A stretch of DNA of 64,000 bases from positions 8,896,501 through 8,960,500 of the forward strand of contig NZ_CP163435.1 of NCBI RefSeq assembly GCF_041051975.1. Reading direction: 5' to 3'. The notes below the pieces were generated by a model. That model did no database searches and was not told the DNA's origin. It saw nothing but the letters and a program-made list of their open reading frames with translations. Both the position numbers and the translations under genes were made by a program. Below, in pieces: positions 52,707 through 61,583 of the stretch. Position 1 is the stretch's first letter, and each line of letters starts with the position of its first letter. Origin of the DNA: Streptomyces sp. R21 (GTDB taxonomy: Bacteria > Actinomycetota > Actinomycetes > Streptomycetales > Streptomycetaceae).

Positions 52707-53363
52707 TTACGCAGGTCGGACGAGACCGGTGTCGTAGGCGAAGATCACGGCCTGGACGCGGTCGCGGGCGTCGATCTTGGTGAGGATGCGGCCGATGTGG
52801 GACTTGACGGTGGACTCGGCGAGATGGAGGCGTTCGGCGATCTCGGTGTTGGTCCAGCCGGTGGCGATGGCGGTGAGGACCTCGCGTTCGCGCGCGGTGA
52901 GATCGTCCAGACGGTGTTGCTGCTGCGGGCTGTGGCCGGGCAGACGGTCGCCGAACGTGTCGATGAGCTTGCGGGTGAGTCCGGGGGAGATGACGGCGTC
53001 ACCCGCGGCCACCGCCCGGACACCTGCGACGAGTTCCTCGGGCAGGGCGTCCTTGAGCAGGAAGCCGCTGGCTCCGGCGCGCAGGGCGTCGTAGGCGTAT
53101 TCGTCGAGGTCGAAGGTGGTCAGCACCAGGATGCGGGAGCGGCCGCCGGACTCCACGATGCGGCGGGTGGCCTCGATCCCGTCCATGCCGGGCATGCGTA
53201 CGTCCATCAGGACGACGTCGGGACGGAGTTCGGCCGTCGCACGGACGGCCTCGCTGCCGTTGGTGGCCTCGCCGACGACGGTCATGTCGGACTGGGCCTC
53301 CAGGAGCATGCTGAAGCCCATGCGCTGCAGGGCCTGGTCGTCGACGATGAGGACGGTGGTCAT
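52707..53363 (-). CDS. NarL/LuxR-type response regulator
   Basis: 218 residues. Receiver VLIVDDQALQR, phosphorylatable Asp in VVLMDVRMPGMDG, Thr in LVLTTFD and Lys in LLKDA are all present; the LuxR domain is LTAREREVLTAIATGWTNTEIAERL. Its start overlaps the kinase stop by four bases (53360-53363). Partner of the adjacent sensor kinase. Confidence 0.95.
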   Translation of the reverse strand: MTTVLIVDDQALQRMGFSMLLEAQSDMTVVGEATNGSEAVRATAELRPDVVLMDVRMPGMDGIEATRRIVESGGRSRILVLTTFDLDEYAYDALRAGASGFLLKDALPEELVAGVRAVAAGDAVISPGLTRKLIDTFGDRLPGHSPQQQHRLDDLTAREREVLTAIATGWTNTEIAERLHLAESTVKSHIGRILTKIDARDRVQAVIFAYDTGLVRPA

Positions 53364-54706
53364 GAGGGGTGCTTCTCCGGAGAGTTGGTGGGCGGGGTCG
53401 GGACGAGGAGCGCCTGGACGGTCCAGCCGCCCTGGGCGTTGGGGCCGGCGATGACGCTGCCCTGGTAGAGAGCGGCGCGTTCGCGCATACCGACCAGGCC
53501 ACGGCCGGTGCCGGTCCGCGAGCGGCTGGTCTTGGGGGAGCGGGGCGGGCCGGTGTCGTCGACGGTGACGTGGACCGCATCCGCGTCGGCCGTGAGGGAC
53601 ACGCGCACCGAGGTGTCGGACGCGGCGTACTTGACGGTGTTGGTCAGGGCTTCCTGGACGATGCGGTACACGGCGAGTTGGAGACCGGGGGGCAGGCCGG
53701 TGAGGTTGCCGGGGGAGTCCAGGGTGACGGTGGGTCCGGCGGCGCGGACGCGGTCCAGCAGGGCGTCGAGGTCGGCCAGGCCGGGCTGCGGGGCGAGCGG
53801 GGCGTCGTGCGGCTGGTCGTTGTCGTCGCCGATGACGGCGAGCAGGCGGCGCAGTTCGGCCAGGGCGTCGCGGCCGCTGGCGCTGATGATGCGGAGTGTC
53901 TGGCCGCCGCGTTCGGGCTTGGTCTCGGCGAGGGCGGCGGCACCGTCGGCGAGGCCGACGATGACGGCGAGGGTGTGGCCGAGGATGTCATGCATCTCGC
54001 GGGAGACCCGGGCGCGTTCCTGCGCGGTGGCGAGCCGGGCCTGCTGGTCGCGCTCCTTGCGCAGCGAGTCGATGTAGGTGTCGGCGATCCGGCTGAGCAG
54101 ACCCAGCGCGGCGAACGCGGCCATCGCGGTCATCGCCATCAGGGTCACGACCTCCGGCCGGGTGGCGTGCTCCAACTGCCCGCCCCGCCAGAAGACGGCG
54201 GCCCACGCGACGAGCTGCGCGATGGTGACGCCGACGGCGACGGCCAGTTGGCGCGGGGTGCAGTAGCGGCCGACGTTGAACAAGGCCACGACCCGTGCGG
54301 ACTCGGCACCGGTCATCACCCCCAGGGGAAGAGCCGCCACGGACACGACGGTGGTGAGGGCGAAAACCAGCATGGGCCGCCGCTCCCGCCACAGCAGCGG
54401 CACGGTGAAGGCGAGGAGGAGCGCCAGCTGTGCCGGGGCGTCGCCGGTGTTGAAGGGGTTGAGGTAGGACGTGGCGCCGAGCGCGGCGCAGAAGGCCGGT
54501 ACCCCCCAGCGTCGGACCTTGGGGTGGGCCCGGTCGACCCGCCGCCACGACGCCAGCTTGGAGACGACCGGGGCGAGCCCGCGCTGCTCCGCATCGCTCG
54601 TCAGGCTCTCCAGGAGCCGGCGCTCGTCCGAGTCGGCGGCCGATGAGGGTGTCCCCTGCTCGTGGGAGGCCGAGAGCTTGGGGGATTGTGCGCTCGGTCC
54701 GGTCAC
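53360..54706 (-). CDS. sensor histidine kinase, HisKA_3 type
   Basis: 448 residues from GTG 54706, with AAGGA eight bases upstream. Four to six membrane helices in the N-terminal half, then the HisKA_3 box VSREMHDILGHTLAVIV with the phosphoacceptor His and the HATPase_c domain (EALTNTVKYAASDTSVRVSL, GRGLVGMRERA). It is separated by 144 bases from the MMPL gene upstream on the same strand, and probably controls it. Confidence 0.93.
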   Translation of the reverse strand: MTGPSAQSPKLSASHEQGTPSSAADSDERRLLESLTSDAEQRGLAPVVSKLASWRRVDRAHPKVRRWGVPAFCAALGATSYLNPFNTGDAPAQLALLLAFTVPLLWRERRPMLVFALTTVVSVAALPLGVMTGAESARVVALFNVGRYCTPRQLAVAVGVTIAQLVAWAAVFWRGGQLEHATRPEVVTLMAMTAMAAFAALGLLSRIADTYIDSLRKERDQQARLATAQERARVSREMHDILGHTLAVIVGLADGAAALAETKPERGGQTLRIISASGRDALAELRRLLAVIGDDNDQPHDAPLAPQPGLADLDALLDRVRAAGPTVTLDSPGNLTGLPPGLQLAVYRIVQEALTNTVKYAASDTSVRVSLTADADAVHVTVDDTGPPRSPKTSRSRTGTGRGLVGMRERAALYQGSVIAGPNAQGGWTVQALLVPTPPTNSPEKHPS

Positions 54707-54850
54707 GGGTGAATCCTTACGGGTCGGGGCCGCCCGCCGGTCTCGGGGGATGGGACCGGCGGGCGGGGCTGGGGAGTCGGACGGATGGAAGTCGGCCGTT
54801 CCTGTGGCGGTCGGGCTGAGGGCGGGGCTGTCCCTGCTCGCCCTCTCTCG

Positions 54851-57337
54851 TCAGTTCTTCCGGTTCATTTTCTTCCTCGGCTTGCTCGCCCTGCTCACCT
54901 TGCTCACGTCCGTTGCTTCGGGCTCGGTCGGGTCGGCCGGTGCGGCGGCGTCGCGGCTGCGTGCGAGAGGCTGCTTCAGCCCGGACAGTCCCTTTATCCT
55001 GCCGCGATGGTGCCGGGGAAGCGGCGACGAGGGCGCGGCCGTGACCGTGTCGTCGGAGCGGGAGCCGGAGCCGGTGGTGAAGCCGGGCGGGGAGCTGTAG
55101 TCGTCCGAGCCCGTGTGAGCCCCGGCGGCCACCCCGACGAGTACGGGCTCAGGTGCGGTGCTCGGCTGCTCGGCGGCCAGCACGTGGCGCAGCTTCTCGC
55201 CCTCCACGTCCACGTTGGGCATGATCCGGTCGAGCCACTTGGGCAGCGTCCAGGCGCGGCGGCCGAGCAAAGTCATGACGGCCGGGACGATGGTCATGCG
55301 GACCACGAAGGCGTCGAAGAACACCGCCGCGCCGAGGCCGAGGCCGACCGACTTGATCAGCGCCGCGTCGTCGAGGAGGAACCCGGAGAACACGGAGATC
55401 ATGATGACCGCCGCGGCGGTGACCACCCGTCCGCTGTGCCGGAAGCCTCCGATGATGGCCTGGGTGGGTGCGGCTCCGTGGACGTACTCCTCCCTCATTC
55501 GGGTCACGAGGAAGACCTCGTAGTCCATGGCCAGCCCGAACACGACTCCGATCAGCAAGATGGGCAGGACGCTGACGATGGGCGCGGTCTGGTCGACGCC
55601 GAAGATGTCGGAGAGCCAGCCCCACTGGAAGACCGCGACCAGGACGCCGAGGGTGGAAGCGATGGTGAGCAGGAAGCCGAGCGTCGCCTTGAGCGGGATC
55701 AGGATGGAGCGGAAGACCAGCAGCAGCAGGACCAGGGCCAGGCCGACGACGATGGCCAGGTAGGGGATGAGGGCCTGGGCGAGCTTGGTCGAGACGTCGA
55801 TGTTGACGGCCGTGGCGCCGGTGACCATCAGATCGGCGCCGGTGTCCTTCTGCAGGGCGGCGCTGTGGTCGCGGATGTTCTTGACCAGGTCCTTGGTGGC
55901 CTCGCTGGTGGGTGCACTGTCGGGGATGACGCCGATGATGGCGACGTCACCGTCCTTGTTGAAGGCCGCTTCACGGACCGACGCGACGTCGTCCAGCTTG
56001 CCCATCACCGCGGTGGCGTCCGTGGCGGCGGCCTTGGGGTCGTCGCTGTCGCGGGCGTCGACGACGACGGTCAGCGGGCCGTTGAAGCCGGGGCCGAAGC
56101 CCCTGCTGAGGGTGTCGTAGGCGAGGCGCTGGGTGCTGTACGGAGGCTTCATGGAGTCGTCGGGCAGCGTCATGCGCAGTGACAGGGCGGGGATGGCCAG
56201 CAGCCCGAGGCCGATCACCGAGGTGACCAGGACCTTGACGGGGTTGCGGGTGACGAACTTCGCCCAGCGCACGCCCATCGACTCGCCCTCGCCGCGCTCC
56301 AGCGCCTTCATGCGGGGGGTCTGCAGCTTGCCCTTCATGACCCGCGTACCGGCGAAGCCGAGCAGAGCGGGCAGCAGAGTCAGTGCGATCACCACGGCGA
56401 CGGCGACCGCGAACGCGGAGCCCAGGCCCATGGAGGTGAGCATCTGGATGCCGATGACGCTCAGGCCCGCCAGCGCGATGATCACGGTCAGGCCCGCGAA
56501 GACGACCGCAGAGCCGGCGGTGCCCAGGGCGCGCCCGGCGGCCTCTTCGGGGTCGTGGCCGTCACGGATCTCGTTGCGGTAGCGGGAGACGATGAACAGG
56601 GCGTAGTCGATGGCGACCGCCAGGCCCAGCATCAGTGCCAGGGTGGAGGCCTGCGAGGCGATGTCGAAGAACTGGGTGGCGACGGTGATCGAGAGGATCG
56701 CCGCAGCCACGCCGAGGATCGCGGTCAGCAGGGGGAGCCCGCCGGCGATCAGCGAGCCGAAGGTGACCATCAGGACGACGGCGGCGACGGCGAGGCCGAT
56801 CAGCTCGGCCGCCTTGCTGGCGGCCTTCTCCTTGACGGCGTCGCCGCCCAGGCTCACCGTCAGACCGGCCTTGTCGCCCTGGGCGACGACGTCGTCCTGG
56901 ACGGCATGGGCGGCGTCACTGACGTCGGCCTGGGCGACCTTGTACGTCACCCCGGAGTAGCCGATGGTGCCGGACTTGCTGACCTGTCCGCTGGTGAAGG
57001 GGCCGGAGACGCTCGACACCTGCGGTGACTTCTCGAGCTTCGCGACCATGGACTCGACCACGGCCTTGTTCGCGGCGGAGGTCAGCTTCTGTCCGCTGGG
57101 GGCTTCGATCACGATCCGCGCGTCGGCGCCGTCGGCGGCTGCCTGGGGGAACTCCTTGCCCAGCAGGTCGATGGCCTGCTGGGACTGGGTGCCGGGCAGT
57201 GTGAAGCTGTCCGACGTCTTGCCGGTGGAACTCATGGCGCCGATGCCGACGGCGGCCAGGACGGCGATCCACAACATGAGGACGAGGCGTCGTCGCCGGA
57301 ACGACACCCGGCCGAGTCGATAGAGGAAGGTGGCCAC
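54851..57337 (-). CDS. MMPL/RND-family transporter
   Basis: 828 residues, twelve membrane helices in two homologous halves with large extracytoplasmic loops. ALMLGLAVAIDYALFIVSRYR and LLIGVVFGLAMDYEVFLVTRMREE are the MMPL signatures around the proton-relay helices. Probably exports lipids, lipopeptides or drugs with proton coupling. The upstream region 57338-57512 holds several dyads that look regulatory. Likely operon: MMPL, kinase, response regulator. Confidence 0.93.
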   Translation of the reverse strand: MATFLYRLGRVSFRRRRLVLMLWIAVLAAVGIGAMSSTGKTSDSFTLPGTQSQQAIDLLGKEFPQAAADGADARIVIEAPSGQKLTSAANKAVVESMVAKLEKSPQVSSVSGPFTSGQVSKSGTIGYSGVTYKVAQADVSDAAHAVQDDVVAQGDKAGLTVSLGGDAVKEKAASKAAELIGLAVAAVVLMVTFGSLIAGGLPLLTAILGVAAAILSITVATQFFDIASQASTLALMLGLAVAIDYALFIVSRYRNEIRDGHDPEEAAGRALGTAGSAVVFAGLTVIIALAGLSVIGIQMLTSMGLGSAFAVAVAVVIALTLLPALLGFAGTRVMKGKLQTPRMKALERGEGESMGVRWAKFVTRNPVKVLVTSVIGLGLLAIPALSLRMTLPDDSMKPPYSTQRLAYDTLSRGFGPGFNGPLTVVVDARDSDDPKAAATDATAVMGKLDDVASVREAAFNKDGDVAIIGVIPDSAPTSEATKDLVKNIRDHSAALQKDTGADLMVTGATAVNIDVSTKLAQALIPYLAIVVGLALVLLLLVFRSILIPLKATLGFLLTIASTLGVLVAVFQWGWLSDIFGVDQTAPIVSVLPILLIGVVFGLAMDYEVFLVTRMREEYVHGAAPTQAIIGGFRHSGRVVTAAAVIMISVFSGFLLDDAALIKSVGLGLGAAVFFDAFVVRMTIVPAVMTLLGRRAWTLPKWLDRIMPNVDVEGEKLRHVLAAEQPSTAPEPVLVGVAAGAHTGSDDYSSPPGFTTGSGSRSDDTVTAAPSSPLPRHHRGRIKGLSGLKQPLARSRDAAAPADPTEPEATDVSKVSRASKPRKKMNRKN

Positions 57338-57457
57338 GGATTACTCCCACCAGGAGAAGAGCTCATTTGCGTGAGCTGGGGCCTGATTTGGCCTTGATCT
57401 CAAGCTAGGAGCGGAATTCCGCGCTCCCTGCCCCCTGCGGGACCCATTCGACGTCGG

Positions 57458-57484
57458 GCGGTTAGTACCGCAGTACTAGTAACC
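57458..57484. promoter_or_regulatory. interrupted palindrome upstream of the MMPL gene
   Basis: CGGTTA at 57458 and TAACCG at 57479 enclose a perfect inner repeat TAGTAC-CGCA-GTACTA (57462-57477). Other short dyads (57393-57404, and 57408-57428 around GGAATTCC) follow towards the gene. Confidence 0.5.
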
Positions 57485-57512
57485 GCTGCTCATCCTCGAA
57501 ACCACCCGCTGC

Positions 57513-58493
57513 TCAGCGCGGGACGGTGACCATGACGCGTCCGCGCCCGCCCGCGTCGACCCGGTCGTGGGCCTTGGCGATGTCCTCCAGCGGGAAGCGG
57601 TCACCGATATCGACCGTCAGTGCACCGACGGCGGCCGCGGAGGTGAGGTCGCGGGCGGCCTGCCGTTTGGCCGCGGCGGGGAAGTCGTCGCTGCCGAGCA
57701 GACGCAGCGTGACGTTGTTGAACAGCAGGGGCCAGAAGGGGAGTTCGGTGCGGTCGTCGTGGGTGCCGTAGGCGGCGATCACGGCGTCGAGCGCGGTGAC
57801 CGCGTTGTCGAGGTCGGCGTTGGCCGACAGCGACACCTCGACGACGCGGTGCACGCCGTCGGGCGCGTACGCGCGGATCGCGGCTGCCGGGTCGTCGGAG
57901 TCCAGCGCGACGGCGTGGGAGACGACCGCCGGGTCGACGCGCTCCAGATCGCTTGCGCGCCGCACGGTGCCGATGACGTTGGCGCCGCCCCAGCGCGCGA
58001 GCTGCGCGGCCAGCGAGCCGACGCCGCCGAGGACACCGTGCACGAGGACGAGGCGGCCGTCGACCGGGCCGTCCGCGAACACCGCGCGGTGGGCGGTGAT
58101 GCCGGGGATGCCGAGGCTCGCGCCGAGTTCGTCGCTGAGGTGATCGGGGAGCGGGACAGCCAGGTCGCCGGGTACGACGGTGTACTGGGCGGCGGTGCCG
58201 AAGGCCCGGTAGGACTGGGCGCCGTACACCCACACCCGCTGCCCGGTGCGACGCTCGTCGACGCCCTCGCCCACGGCGTCGATGACACCGGCCGCGTCGC
58301 TGTGCGGGATCACGCGGGGGTACGGCATCGACGAGCCGAGCCAGCCGCGCCGCTTCTTCGTGTCGCCGGGATTGATGCCGGAGACGGTCACGCGGACGCG
58401 GACCTCGCCGGGGCCGGGCTGGGGGTCGGGCAGCTCGCCGACGTGCAGCACGTCGGCGGCGGGGCCCTGTTGGTCGTACCAGGACGCGAGCAT
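57513..58493 (-). CDS. NADPH:quinone oxidoreductase (zinc-independent MDR family)
   Basis: 326 residues. PGEVRVRVTVSGINPGDTKKR, VVPGDLAVPLPDHLSDELGASLGIPGITAHRAV and the dinucleotide motif VHGVLGGVGSLAAQLARWGGANVIGTV are the QOR pattern; catalytic zinc ligands are absent. It reduces a quinone or unsaturated carbonyl. It follows the frameshifted PadR gene on the same strand, with a 20-base overlap-free gap, and was probably under PadR control. Confidence 0.9.
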   Translation of the reverse strand: MLASWYDQQGPAADVLHVGELPDPQPGPGEVRVRVTVSGINPGDTKKRRGWLGSSMPYPRVIPHSDAAGVIDAVGEGVDERRTGQRVWVYGAQSYRAFGTAAQYTVVPGDLAVPLPDHLSDELGASLGIPGITAHRAVFADGPVDGRLVLVHGVLGGVGSLAAQLARWGGANVIGTVRRASDLERVDPAVVSHAVALDSDDPAAAIRAYAPDGVHRVVEVSLSANADLDNAVTALDAVIAAYGTHDDRTELPFWPLLFNNVTLRLLGSDDFPAAAKRQAARDLTSAAAVGALTVDIGDRFPLEDIAKAHDRVDAGGRGRVMVTVPR

Positions 58494-58513
58494 GGAAGTA
58501 CCTCCGGTGGCTT

Positions 58514-58925
58514 TCAGGAGTACGCGGGTGGTTCTTCGCCCAAGACCTCACGGAGCCAGGCGCGTTCGGCGCGGCTGGTGGCACGGGCGGTGAGGAGCAG
58601 GCCGCGCCGGTAGGGGTCGGGGAGGAGGGAGAGGAACGACAGGATCGTGGCGAACCGCGTCTGGTCGGTGATCTCGTGGTCGGCGGGCTTGCGCAGCCGG
58701 TCCAGCATGACGGCCGGTCAGGCTGAGTACGTAGCGTGCGCCGCCCGCGCGCGGGTCGGCCCGTCGTTCCAGAAGGCCCGCCTTGGAGAGGCGGTTGATG
58801 GCCGGGTAGAGCGTGCCGTCGCTGACCGGGCGGGTGTAGCCGGTCAGTTGGGAGACACGGCGGCGCAGCTCGTGAGCGGGCAGGGGGCCCTCTGCGAGGA
58901 AGCCGAGTATCGCCAGTTCCAGCAC
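58514..58925 (-). pseudogene. frameshifted PadR-family regulator
   Basis: The PadR N-terminus (LELAILGFLAEGPLPAHELRRRV, TLYPAINRLSKAGLLERRADP, RYVLSLTG) runs in one frame to about 58710, then the expected continuation MLDRLRKPADHEITDQTRFATILSFL appears in another frame from 58708 to 58514. The total of 412 bases is one off a multiple of three, so a single-base change is enough. Either a real pseudogene or an assembly error. The divergent operators upstream are intact. Confidence 0.8.
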
Positions 58926-58946
58926 GGGGTCACCTTCTCACGCACT

Positions 58947-58978
58947 ACATCGAATCGATGTGTACATCGTATCGATGT
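58947..58978. promoter_or_regulatory. two tandem PadR-type palindromic operators
   Basis: ACATCGAATCGATGT (58947-58961) and ACATCGTATCGATGT (58964-58978), two 15-bp dyads 17 bases apart, just upstream of the frameshifted PadR start. Confidence 0.7.
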
Positions 58979-59045
58979 CCTGGGCTCACTGAACCCACGC
59001 GGTCGTCCGGTTCGCCTGTCCGGCCCCTTCCGCAGCGATTGGCTG

Positions 59046-59074
59046 TTGACAGGCTTGGTTAATGGGATTAGCTT
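59046..59074 (+). promoter_or_regulatory. promoter of the hydrolase/TetR operon
   Basis: TTGACA (59046-59051), 17 bases, TAGCTT (59069-59074). It is embedded in the dyads described in the next entry and lies 36 bases before the ATG at 59110. Confidence 0.65.
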
Positions 59075-59098
59075 TTAGCTAACAAGATTAGCCAAGCC
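59052..59098. promoter_or_regulatory. nested dyads, probable TetR operator
   Basis: GGCTTGGTTAAT (59052-59063) pairs with ATTAGCCAAGCC (59087-59098) with one mismatch; inside, TTAGCT-TTT-AGCTAA (59068-59082) is perfect. They cover the promoter of the operon that ends in the TetR gene. Confidence 0.65.
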
Positions 59099-59109
59099 AG
59101 GGGGATCCA

Positions 59110-59946
59110 ATGACCGAGTACCTTGCCGTCGACGGCGGCACCATCGCTTACGAGGTGGCGGGGTCCGGCCCGCTGGTCGTGCTCGCGCACGGCATGGGTG
59201 ACAGCCGCGCCGCATACCGTGCGGTGATCCCGCAGCTGGTGGAGGCGGGCTACCGGGTCGCCGCGGTCGATCTGCGCGGCTGTGGCGAGTCCAGCGTCGG
59301 CTGGCCCGCCTGGAGCCGCACCGCCATCGCCGGCGACCTGCTCGCCGTGATCCGCCACCTGGGCGGCCCGGCCGTGCTCGTCGGCCACTCGGTCTCCGGC
59401 GGCGCCGCCACCATCGCAGCGGCGCAGGAGCCCTCGCTCGTCACCGCGGTCGTCGAGTTGACGCCGTTCACCCGCAAGCAGTCGATCAGCCTCGGCGATC
59501 TGCGGGTGAAGCGCGTCCGGCGGGGCATGCTGCGGCTGGTCGGCACCGCTACGTTCGGCAGCGCGTCACTCTGGGCCTCGTACCTCGACGTGGCCTACCC
59601 CGGCGTGAAGCCGGCCGACTGGACCGAGCGACTGGGCCGCATCGACTCCCTGCTGCGCGAGCCGGGCCGGATGAAGGCCCTGCAGGGCATGGGCCGCAGC
59701 GCCCCGACCGACGCCGGCGCCCAACTCGGCAACGTCCGCTGCCCGGTCCTGGTCGTGATGGGTACGCTCGACCCAGACTGGGCCGACCCGCATGCCGAGG
59801 GTTCGGCGATCGTCGATGCCCTGCCGTCCGGCCTGGGCCGCCTCGAAATGATCGAGGGCGCCGGGCACTACCCGCACGACCAGTTCCCCGACCAGGTGAT
59901 TTCGCTCATCCTCGGCTTCCTCCGGTCGGAGGCCGTCCGTGCCTAG
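59110..59946 (+). CDS. alpha/beta-fold hydrolase
   Basis: 278 residues. Oxyanion region LAHGMGDSRAAYR, nucleophile elbow VGHSVSGGAA with the catalytic Ser, acid VMGTLDPDW and His GAGHYPHDQ are visible in order. GGGGG precedes ATG 59110. Substrate unknown. It overlaps the TetR gene by eight bases, forming one operon. Confidence 0.9.
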   Translation: MTEYLAVDGGTIAYEVAGSGPLVVLAHGMGDSRAAYRAVIPQLVEAGYRVAAVDLRGCGESSVGWPAWSRTAIAGDLLAVIRHLGGPAVLVGHSVSGGAATIAAAQEPSLVTAVVELTPFTRKQSISLGDLRVKRVRRGMLRLVGTATFGSASLWASYLDVAYPGVKPADWTERLGRIDSLLREPGRMKALQGMGRSAPTDAGAQLGNVRCPVLVVMGTLDPDWADPHAEGSAIVDALPSGLGRLEMIEGAGHYPHDQFPDQVISLILGFLRSEAVRA

Positions 59947-60502
59947 GGTCGGCCTGGACCCGGCGGCCGTGGTCGCGGCCGGCGCCGCCCTCGCCGACGA
60001 GGTGGGCCTCGCCAACCTGACGATGGGCCTGCTGGCCGAGCGGGTCGGCGTGCGTACCCCCTCCCTGTACAAGCACGTGGGCGGCCTGGAAGACCTCAAC
60101 CGGCGCATCGCGGTGCTGGCGTTGAAGGAGACCGCCGACGCCGTCGGCGACGCGGTCCAGGGGTACGCGGGCCGCGACGCCCTGGCGGCCGCGGCCCGCG
60201 CCTTCCGCGCCTTCGTCGTGGAACACCCCGGCCGGTACAGCGCGACGATCGGCATGGAACCGTCCGGTCCCGACGATCCGCTGGCCACCGCGGGGCAGGG
60301 GCTGCACGCCGCGTTCATGGCGGTCCTGCGCGGCTACGAGATCGCAGACGCCGACGTGGACCACGCCCTGCGCATGCTCCGCAGCCTCTGCCACGGCTTC
60401 GCCACGTTGCAGGCGGCCGGTGGCTTCCAGTGGAGCGCCGACATCGACGAGAGCTTCGAGTGGCTGATCGCGTTCGCCGACCGGGGTCTGCGCACCATGT
60501 GA
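59939..60502 (+). CDS. TetR-family regulator with WHG-type C-terminal domain
   Basis: 187 residues from GTG 59939, with GGAGG nine bases upstream. Helix-turn-helix AALADEVGLANLTMGLLAERVGVRTPSLYKHVG; the C-terminal ligand domain ends SLCHGFATLQAAGGFQW, the TetR_C_33 (WHG) group. Overlaps the hydrolase gene and probably represses the operon through the dyads at 59052-59098. Confidence 0.9.
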   Translation: MPRVGLDPAAVVAAGAALADEVGLANLTMGLLAERVGVRTPSLYKHVGGLEDLNRRIAVLALKETADAVGDAVQGYAGRDALAAAARAFRAFVVEHPGRYSATIGMEPSGPDDPLATAGQGLHAAFMAVLRGYEIADADVDHALRMLRSLCHGFATLQAAGGFQWSADIDESFEWLIAFADRGLRTM

Positions 60503-60571
60503 ACGCCGCCGCCCAGAAGGCCGCCGCCGTCGACAGCGGCGTATGCGCGATCCCCTGGGCGACGACATTGA

Positions 60572-60590
60572 CCCGGATCATCCATCCGGG
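60572..60590. terminator. weak hairpin between the TetR and LysR genes
   Basis: CCCGGAT-CATCC-ATCCGGG, seven-bp stem, in the 151-base convergent gap. A second stem CGAGCCC...GGGCTCG follows further on. Probably termination. Confidence 0.4.
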
Positions 60591-60653
60591 AACCCGGTCC
60601 GCTGTTTCTCGGCGACTCGAGCCCGAGGCCCGTCCGAGCAGAGGGCTCGGCCG

Positions 60654-61514
60654 CTACCGCCCCGCCACGACTTCCCGCACAAGTGTCACGAGATCCGGGA
60701 TTGCCGGATGCCCCGGCGTGCCGCCGCGCCAGACCAGGACGAGGGGGACACCAGGGGCGTCCGTCAGCGGGCGGTAGGCGATGGCCGGGTGCGTGTGCAT
60801 GCCGGGCGTCGCCGATGTGGAGACGCCCACCGCGCGGCCCGCGGCGATCGCCGTCAGCCACTCGTCCGTGTTCGTGACCTCGACCGCCGCCACGGGGCGT
60901 GCATCCGTCGGCCACAGGTCCAGCGTGGTCGTCCCCGCGACGATGTTCATGGCGACCGGCCACGCCGCGAGGTCCGCCAGCGTGAGCGTGTCCCTGCTCG
61001 CGAGGTCGCTGTCGGCCGGCACCACGGCGACCCGCTCCTCCGTGAGCAGTTGCACGGTGACCAGCCCCGGCCCCGTCACGTGACCGCGCAGCAGCGCCAC
61101 GTCCACCTTGCCCTGGGCGAGCCCCGCGAAGCGGTCGTCGATGCGGCGCAGCTCCAGCGGTACGTCAGGGTGCTCCTCGTCCCAGCGCCGCAGCAGGGGG
61201 AAGGTGTAGTCGCCGAGCGCCGCCCACGGGTGCCCGAGCCGCAGCGGCCACGCCGTCAGGGCGCCGGGGTCGAGGGCCGCGTCCACGGCGGCGACCGCCG
61301 CGGCGGCCTTGTCGCGGAACATCCGGCCCTCCGCCGTCAGCTCCAGATGGTGCGTGGAACGGTCGACCAGGCGTACGCCGAGGTGGTCCTCCAGCTGGCG
61401 CAGCGTGCGGGAGAGGGCGGGCTGGCCGGTGTGCAGCCGAGCCGCGGCGCGCGTGATCGTGCCCTCCTCGGCGATGGCGAGGAAGGCCCGCAGATGGCGC
61501 AGCTCCATGGTCAT
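60654..61514 (-). CDS. LysR-family transcriptional regulator
   Basis: 286 residues from ATG 61514 (MTMELRHLRAFL). Helix-turn-helix AEEGTITRAAARLHTGQPALSRTLRQLEDHLGVRLVDRS, then the PBP2-type effector domain. Divergent from the EamA transporter, the arrangement typical of LysR regulators controlling their neighbour. Confidence 0.92.
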   Translation of the reverse strand: MTMELRHLRAFLAIAEEGTITRAAARLHTGQPALSRTLRQLEDHLGVRLVDRSTHHLELTAEGRMFRDKAAAAVAAVDAALDPGALTAWPLRLGHPWAALGDYTFPLLRRWDEEHPDVPLELRRIDDRFAGLAQGKVDVALLRGHVTGPGLVTVQLLTEERVAVVPADSDLASRDTLTLADLAAWPVAMNIVAGTTTLDLWPTDARPVAAVEVTNTDEWLTAIAAGRAVGVSTSATPGMHTHPAIAYRPLTDAPGVPLVLVWRGGTPGHPAIPDLVTLVREVVAGR

Positions 61515-61583
61515 GCCCACCAAGCATAACCACCGCGCAAGCGGCATTTCACGGCGCGCGGCCGCATCCCTAGCGTGAAGGAC

